DNA from: Membranipora membranacea
Taxonomy: Eukaryota; Bryozoa; Gymnolaemata; Cheilostomatida; Membraniporidae
Length of the DNA: 60,000 bases
Reading direction: 5' to 3'
Assembly (NCBI GenBank): GCA_914767715.1
Contig: OU612071.1
Location: 13,439,493-13,499,492, forward strand
Part shown: positions 11,828 to 20,800 of the stretch, piece after piece
How positions within the stretch are numbered: position 1 is the stretch's first letter
How the letters are laid out: each line of letters begins with the position of its first letter
Notes under the pieces: generated by a model
The model's database searches: none
The model's input: the letters and a program-made list of their open reading frames with translations, nothing else
What the model was told of the DNA's origin: nothing
Position numbers and translations under genes: made by a program

Positions 11828-14800
11828 CTGTAAATAAAGGAAATAACTTGATCAGCTAATAAAATTCATAAATATTATTACATCCAGGGTTAACTGAGAA
11901 CATTATCATCTCCAATAGCATTACATAAATTTTATTAGTTGGTTATTTACAATTTACAAGTTTTACAAAGTTGGCATATTGAAAAGTGAATATACCAGCA
12001 GGTCAACACAATGCAACATAATAAAAACTAAACAATCTGTTTTCTGAATGAAAGGAATGCTCTATTTAATTTATCATAACAACAAAACTTGAAAGGGGAT
12101 CCCAGTCAAAGTTGAGACCTATAAATCAAGCCTCTAACATTACAAAATAAAGTACACCTATGCTGTAGTATGTTGGATAGGCCCTGGGGGCCGATGTCAG
12201 GGAGACATGCCCCAATGCACCTATGAGAGTTGTGTAACAAAAGGCCTTTTGTTTGGTGAACAAAGGAGTACAATGGCAGGCAAAGTGTGCTTGTCTGAAT
12301 GCATGTTGGATTCATGTGATTGCATGCTGGAACGCGTGTATGCTAGGCTCAGCTCTCTACTTTTGCTACACTCATTTGTGGGTATACACAATCCACCCGC
12401 TGCTACGATATGTAGGAACCACTGGTAAAGGGTATTTCACAACTGTACTTTATTTTTTAATGAAGATTTGCAACCAAAGATCCAATTCATGCAGTAAATG
12501 TAATGGCAAGCTCATCAGGGATCCTGCATTTGGTATACTGAATCTTTTTGCTCATTTTCTGCAAGAAACGGTTTGTTTTTTTTTTTTGGAGAAATAATCG
12601 CAACTCTATTGAATTTCAGGTTATTGCAATTGTCTTGGCCATTGTGGGTTCGTACTTTCCTGGTCAGCTAGGGTGAATCACCCACAACAACTGAATCATA
12701 TAGTTCTAGACCATTGAATTGAACTATTCTTAGAATAGCATTTTCAACTCCCCATTCTCCAATCAGGGAGCTGTATTTTCCAATAGACATTCTCACAATT
12801 TTCATTTGACATCGAGCTCAGTCCCTAGTAGCTTTTTGGAGTTTGCGCAATGTTTGATTATTAAAAAAATCAATTTTCTGTGAGCAACAACTGTATAAAC
12901 TAGTGTCTTTTTCTTTTATTTGGTTGTTATTTCGAACATAGCAACTTTTATTCATGCCTTTCTTGATAATATAAAACAATAAAACACTATGAAACAAATC
13001 CATAAATCAATGATTATTTTATTAGAGACTGCATTATATCCGGAGGAATGCATCTTGTTGTAACGGTTTTAGTCAGGTGACTGTCACGTGGTCATACAGT
13101 ACAGATGGCACCCTCTACTAGGGACAGCCAATCACAAAGCAATTCACATAGCAAATCACATAGACATCTATAAACTTAAATTATTAGAGGATTGAGGAGT
13201 TCATAAAATCAAGTAAGTATTCCTAAATTGAGTGATTACTGTTTATAAGGCTATGAGTGAGCTGCTGTTCCAGGATTGAGTTCAGTGTTCTAGACAAACA
13301 GTGCACCCGGTTGGGCTTGAACCCAGGACCTTTGTGATCCCAGATTCGACGCCCCACACTGATTTATCCCTGATCCCTTGTGGATTTAAAGGGCAACCAA
13401 GGTTCAAACAACTTCTCATTGATGGCCATTGATTAATAGCAGATTGCACCTTCTGCATGGGGAAAAAGACAAAATATAATTCGGATGATTATTCAGCCAG
13501 AATTCTTGTGAAACGTTTCTTCCATCAGGTACTCAAACTCAGCTAAAAGAGAATACCACATAGCAGTTTCCTGTTCCTGTTATTATTTAGCCTGTGCTCT
13601 ATAATTATTACAGCAAAGTCTTGGAACCTCCCGTAAACTGAAGTGTTACCCAGCTTAGAGTCAGCAACTACTTTGAGTTTTGCATCGCGTAATGCACAAA
13701 GCTGATGCTGCCCAGCACATTATTTGCTACCCATTAATGCATTGCTGCGAAACCTTGGTTGCCCTTTAAAGGGCAACCAAGGTTTCGCAGCAATGCATTA
13801 ATGAGTTTGAGTACCTGATGGAAGAAATGTTTCACAAGAATTCTGGCTGAATAATCATCCGAATTATATTTTGTATTTTTACCCATGCAGAAGGTGCAAT
13901 CTGCTATTAATCAATGGCCATCAATGAGAAGTTGTTTGAAACCTTGGTTGCCCTTTAAATCAACAACATTAAAACGATGTATGCAGAAGTGCAAGAAGAT
14001 TCTCCTCTGAGTGGGACAACATGTCATAAACTTGTGTCGTATATAATATGTGCAGGTTTTCTGTCGGTAACTCTGACATGCGACTCTTAAAGTTGGTTTT
14101 GATTTAGCAGCTGGCTATAATCAACTTGAAATTATTGTTTACCCATTTTTTATGAATATAACATGTAGAAATATATATTTGTATTTGGAGAGGGCAACAC
14201 AAATCCTGAGAGGTGATAATCAATTTTGACATCATTGATACTACCAAAAGTTGATCCTTAGAACATTGCCAATAATGATAAAAATAAAATTCAAGGGTAG
14301 GACTATGTTAAGCTTTTAAACATAGGAGAGCACTTAGTAGACAAATGACATATAGTATGTACCACCCTAAAATTATTATATATATTTTCATTCAAGTCAT
14401 TTTTCTATATCTAAGTTAATGTATTTGAGGCAAATAAGTTATTGTTAATTTATTTTAATTATAAACTTTTAGAAAACCTCAATGAATAAATAGCACTCAT
14501 TAGACAAACAGTAATAGACAACATTAAAAACATATTACCTTGATGTGGCTTGCGTTTTCCATGTTTAGACAGTTTTTTATGTTTACCATCCTCCTTACCA
14601 TGTTTTCCTCTGCCTTTCTTCGAAGCTATCATTGATGAAGAAAATATATACAAAGTGTTCAATGTGTGACTCATTATTGCAGTCCAATGTTTTCTAACAC
14701 GGCCACATAATAGAAATAAAAAAGTAATGTTTATTAAAAGTTGATTACAAAATTGATTAAAATCAAATGTCTTGTCCCACAACAAATCCCCAAGCATGGG

Positions 14801-17800
14801 CAGCGAAATTGCTCTCTGTGTGCAGTAAGGTCAGAGCACACCTGGGGGCCAACCAAACAAATATCGACCTACAACCGTCAGCATTCGCATTGTAAAGATA
14901 CTACTATGTGATGTATTTGTTTTAGTTGCAGATTAATGTGACATTCAAATGACAGGTAATTTTTTTCCGAAATAAACAAGCTCTATATCGCCTAATGCAT
15001 CATCTAAACTCCAAGGTGTTCCTGAAGACCGTTACAGTGTTGTTACTATGTTGTCTTGCCAATTAATCAATATAACAAATATTTTACATCTTGATGAATT
15101 GATACACATTCTAGCTTTCTCATTCAGAACTGGTTCATATCACTCCCGAGTTGTATCAAACAGATGCATTTTTAAATTTAACTCCACTTCAAAAAATTTT
15201 GAATGGTCGTTCTGAAATAAATGTTACATAGAATCTCACCTTTTTTTGAAATCTTATTTTTTGAGTCTCCTCCTGATTGACCAGACACTGTAAAACAAAT
15301 GCAATATAATCACATGACTTATGTTTAGATTTTAGCAAATTGGATCTCAGTATGAATCATCAAAAGCCTTTATCAACTGCGATATATTTTGGTGGCCTCG
15401 GTTAGACATCGGTGTATTTGAGTAGCTGCCAAGGGGCCTCTATTTTTTCAAATGCATTGACATTTCAAGAGGTTTATAAAAGACTCTTGCGCACAACATG
15501 GTGTTGTTGATTTGTCTTGTCTAGTGAACCCTGCTAGGAGACCATTAAATAGTTATAATAACTGACAAAATGAGTTCAATAGTTTATGATCAGATTATAT
15601 TCAAATGTTCAACTTATAATTTTGTATGACAACGCCCTAACTTCCCCTAAAAATTTTAACACAGTGCAACAATCGACGCAGCTGTGTAACCTAACTAAGT
15701 GCCGCACCGAAAAGGATGCCAACAGATTTTTTGTCAACTATGCTATGTAGTTTTTGTCACACTAAATTTTTGATTTTTTTTTCTTTTATTCATCTAACAA
15801 CTACTCCATTATTAACCCAATGGTTTCTGCGAGCGTTTCAATAAAATCTTATCTAAAAAAAGTGATGATGTGAACCTTTATGCTCCCTAACAGCAACAAC
15901 CAAAAGCCGCCGTACTAGATCAGATATCTGCATGACTTTGTGTCAATTCTCTCATGATGAAGAATATTTGTGCGAAGGATGAGCTGCACATTAACGCAAT
16001 GAAAGCTTCTACTTATTCTTTCGGTAAAACTTGTATGTTGTAGCAAAGTATATTCATTTTCATTCTGGGTGGTTATTGATTTATTTTAAATCTATAGTTG
16101 CGCCTCCCCGTATATGGCATCAAATTGAAGGTCTTAGTCTTATGAAGAACAGCATGGCAACCTTTTGAATAGTCTATGGACACATTTAAAACCGTTAGCG
16201 CTATTAAAAAAGAATATTTTTCTCAACTTTTCTCAACCACTAAGGTGGTCCCATTTTTAACTTAACTTAACTTCATAACTTTATATGTTACAGCGGCTAA
16301 AGTGGGGACAACCTTAGTGGTTGAAAAGAGTTGAGAACAAAATTCCTCTAGTGGTTTCAACTGAGACCTTCAATATGATACCAAATATGGGGAGGCGCAA
16401 CTATAGCTTTAAGACAAAGATGGTTATATTTACCTTTGTTTGACCTGAGAAAAAGAAGGTATGCACTGATTTAGAAATTTGACATTAAACTACAAACATC
16501 TCAATACGTATACTATATGGTTATATAAGGTTTTATAGTTGCTGACCAATAAAACCGTTTTTCGATGAAACATAGCAATGTGTTAATCTCTGTATACAAC
16601 TAAACAAATGGCTTTTTATAAAAATTGTTTCCAACTTGACAACATCAAAAATAATGTCAGCTAGCTGGTTGATAATTGTTTAAATGGTGTATTGTAATGC
16701 TATGAAACACTAGAGCATGATTCAATAAATCAAATGAATTACCTAATGTCGCTAAAATCACTGTGTGGTTGATGACAAAGCTAACTTTTAATGGATGACC
16801 ATTACAATTATTGTACATATTATATGATCAGCAGGAAATAAACCTTTCTTTTATATAGTCCTTTGATAACAAAATGGGCATTGATATCTTACTTTTTGAA
16901 GTGTTTATAGCTTTTCGCTGCTCCAACTACAGCAAACAACACACCCAGCGAGCAAATCAGGCCAATAATAATCCATGTTATATAAAAAGTTCTAGTTTCA
17001 TGAGCTCTGTCCTCGTCACTAATATATTCGGGGTCTACAAAATCAAATAAAATAATTTAAATTAAAATTAAAATTCAATTAGAAAAATTGATATATTAGC
17101 CCAGTAAATCAAATATTGTGAGTTCATGGGCAAGTAAAAATAACAAAATAATGAAAATTGTGGAAAATACCAATTAGATTTTTTTCAATTATTTTAGCAA
17201 GGATCATAGTGGATCATAGTGGTCAAGGGGAGGCAATAGATAACTATGATCCACTCTGACCCCAATTTTCAGACTTTGCAGCAATTTTACTGCAAGGTTC
17301 ACAGGCTGTTTTATTTCATATGCCCTAATGACTTTTCAGCATGAGATCTTTGAAACCATACCAAACATGGCCTAGTAGGACTGTCACTTTAAGTCTCAGT
17401 GTTTCCCGATGGTACTCATAACTCATGCAAAAACTATGGCGTCAACTAGTGACTTCTATCAACATAGACGTAGATACACTTAATTGGCTAGCTATCTTGT
17501 TGAAATGCAATTGGTTGGGTATAATTGTAGAATCCCTCAGGTAAGGTAAATTCAGTATTCCTCCTTCAAACTACCCGTAGTCTACCCATAAACCAGCTGG
17601 TACTGAGTGAAATGTTATGAATGGTGTTACTTGCTTTAGCACCTATAAGTTAACTACAGTTCACATAGCTGAGACAATATTAGAATATGTAGACACTGAC
17701 CTCTCACAGTGATGTTAACGTACGGAGATCGTACACTCTGGTTTGAAGTTATGTCCACCGACAGCCATAATGAGAAATTATGTTCTTTGGTTTTACCAGA

Positions 17801-20800
17801 AAAGTCTCCAGGATAATTGACTGAGTGGGTGATCACGTTTATGTAAAGCACTTTTGTGAACGCATTGCTTTCCTGTAGAACAATTACATTGGAATAATTT
17901 AGAGATTGAGATACACAATGCTTAACCCTTATATTCATCAACAAAATTTACTTACTAGAAATCGTCAGAGTATCTCGCTGAATTTTTATCAGTACCGGTT
18001 CAGAAAATATGGTCATGGAGGCTAAAGTTTGAGGCGAGTCTATTGCAGCATCAGGAGAAGGGCTGTAAGCTCCTCCAAAGCGATTCAAAGGGTATGAATA
18101 GCAAATGGAAATCCCAAATAGCTGATTCTGATGAGATTGTTTAATTATATTGTTTTAGTCCACTTTATTTAGCTTCCTAGTTTACACAAAAGCTAGTATT
18201 AGAGAGCTGTCAAATGACAAATGATAAATGATAAATGACATTGACATATAACATATGATATGACATATGACATATGGCATATGACATATGACATATGACA
18301 TAATATGATAATGACATAATGATAATGACATACTATTGTCTTGTTGATCAACTCATTTCTTACCTGACAAGTGAAGCACAGGATGTGTACACTGTGAGGG
18401 TAAGGAGTATCTTCTTTGTCAACTTTCCACTTAAAGGTAATAGCTGAAGACTTCGACGTTATGTTTCCATTAACCTCCTGCATTGCAGTAAGAGCTACAG
18501 TTATACAGAAAAAAATTGGAATCAGAATTACTCTAGCTCATGATCAAAAGGCATATTAGCATCAAATAAAAGTTGATGTGATTCCAAGATAGTTCCCCCA
18601 CTTCACCCTTAGAATTAATCAAAAAAGAAAAATAATGTAGAGTAGATTAAATTTTACTCTCACGAAAGACAGTTGATTATTTCAGAGTCTCAAATCACAG
18701 CTAATTGTTCTTCAATTAGCAGGTCATTTTAGCGTCAAAATAATTCATTGCAAGGTTGAAGTAGGGGAACTATCTCAGAATCAAATTAACTCCAATTTTG
18801 TTCTGTGTGTATATAAAAGAAGAACTGTGTCAGTGTTATGTTGAGGTTGTTAATGCAGAAATTCAATGGGCAGCAAATTGTGTTGGGTTATTTTACTGAA
18901 TCAATGAGGCAATAAGGTTACGTTTATTATCAGAGTAGAGCTCAAGTCATTTCGGTCAGACTACGTGGTCAGATTTATGCTTTTATTTATGCTATCATTA
19001 GGAGCAATCAAAAATCTGAATTTTGTGACAAGATGCTAGGTTATGTTAAATCAAACTCAAGATACCTGATGCAAATTTCTGAAATGAGTAAGGTGAGACA
19101 GTAGAGTTTTTACCAGCCGCTCTATAACTGGAGTCTACAGCCCGCGCTTTAACCTTGAATTGAACCCCGTGTGTACTGAACGTGACCTACAATTGAATAG
19201 GAGGCTACAATATATCAACTGCAAATGTTGCTAAGAAATAGAGGTAGGCATCGCATTGATTCAGGATGCTCTTAATAACAAGTCTCTCATCAAAAAGAGA
19301 GCAGTGTCAGATGAAAAGATAAGTTGTATGAATTTCATGTGAGAGGTCATGTGCTAGCTTCTCAGGAAGACCATTGATGTTGATCACTCTGCCTATGTGC
19401 CAAAGCAGAGCGATGGGGCGGTAATCCTTACATAGAGCTAGAGAGCATTGAAAAGCAAAGAAACATAACTCCTAATGTGTGAATTTAGTAGTGTAGAAAT
19501 GCATTTCGAATTGCGGTGTGGTTGCAATTATCACAATATCCCACCAGAATATCCACCTATCCGAGCACAGTTTAAGCTCAAATCTATGTTGAATATATGT
19601 TGAATATAATATGTCGAGTCTATGTCGAGTCTATGGCGTATTATGCTGATGCTCACAATAAGAATGTAAACAGAAAAGTTGATTGTTAACCAGATAGATC
19701 TTTTAATTGAAAACTGGGCGCAATAATCTCTTGTTTGCTTCTAGCTGAGAGAGAGTTCCCAAATTGCTGAAATTTCAATGTGACTATTTTAAATTTAAAT
19801 CTTAACATAGCTATACACAATTCAAGTCTTCAGGTTATGTTTTTGAAACAGTTTTGCCCATTCAGAAGAGACAATGGGCAAGAGTTCTAAGTGATCTGCC
19901 TCTCAAAGTATAGACCACTGCACTCATTAATAGGAACCACCCTCCCCCTGGCTGAACAGTAATCATTGATCACCGGTGTAAGCTTTTGTGTTGCACAAAC
20001 CTTGTAAGTCTGAGCATCTGAAGTTTCTGATGAAAAATTCGCAGTACATTGAGGTGTAGGAGTTACACTCAGTCCTTCAGGTGAACATGATACTTGTATG
20101 GAGCCATAACGGTACTTTGATAATTTCTCCACTTGAAATGAGAAACTCTTAGCTCTTTTTTTGGCATCGAAAAGAAAGTACCTGTCATGGATGAACGGTA
20201 TTGGCAACCCTGTAAATTTAAGACTCATGCATGATATCAACATTCATACCAGTATGCAATGCAACAGAAGTTCTTTGAGAGGATCAATGAAAAGTCTCCA
20301 AATGTGTTTTCAGGAACATTTTTTTTAGTTAAACCTGATCAAGTTTAAGGTTTGAGTGAAATCCGTTGTTGGCCTATCATGAAACTGCAACCAATCTTTT
20401 TACTCATGAAATCATTGCCAATACATTCCAAGTTAACCAAGAATTTGAAATCATTTAAGAATTATTCACAATAATCCGAGCAATTCACAATGACAGCAAG
20501 ACATTCAGCATCTAATAATCATTGGTTTCCCTTATTTTGGTTTCTGTCCTCACCTGTAGCTGCGGTGAAGTTTTCTTTTCGTGTTATCTTATCAGTTTCA
20601 GTTCCATATCTTATCCATATCTCAAAGCGGTAACCGTGACGTGGCTGTGAAACTAAGTTTTCCACAATTATTGATCGGTGTCCTACTTGATTTGTTGTTG
20701 CTTGCAATTCCCTTGTTACTTGATCACGACCATTCTAAATAAACCCAAGAATGATAATGTTATATATCTGATCTATAACTGATTCAGGAAACAGGTTTTG

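Noticed and set aside
18334-18375. GTAAGA at the CTTGTCAG site as the end of receptor A exon 7
   Set aside because: Gene B lacks a GT there, and both paralogues align through to the GTATGT/GTATGA donor downstream, so the longer exon is preferred as the main form.
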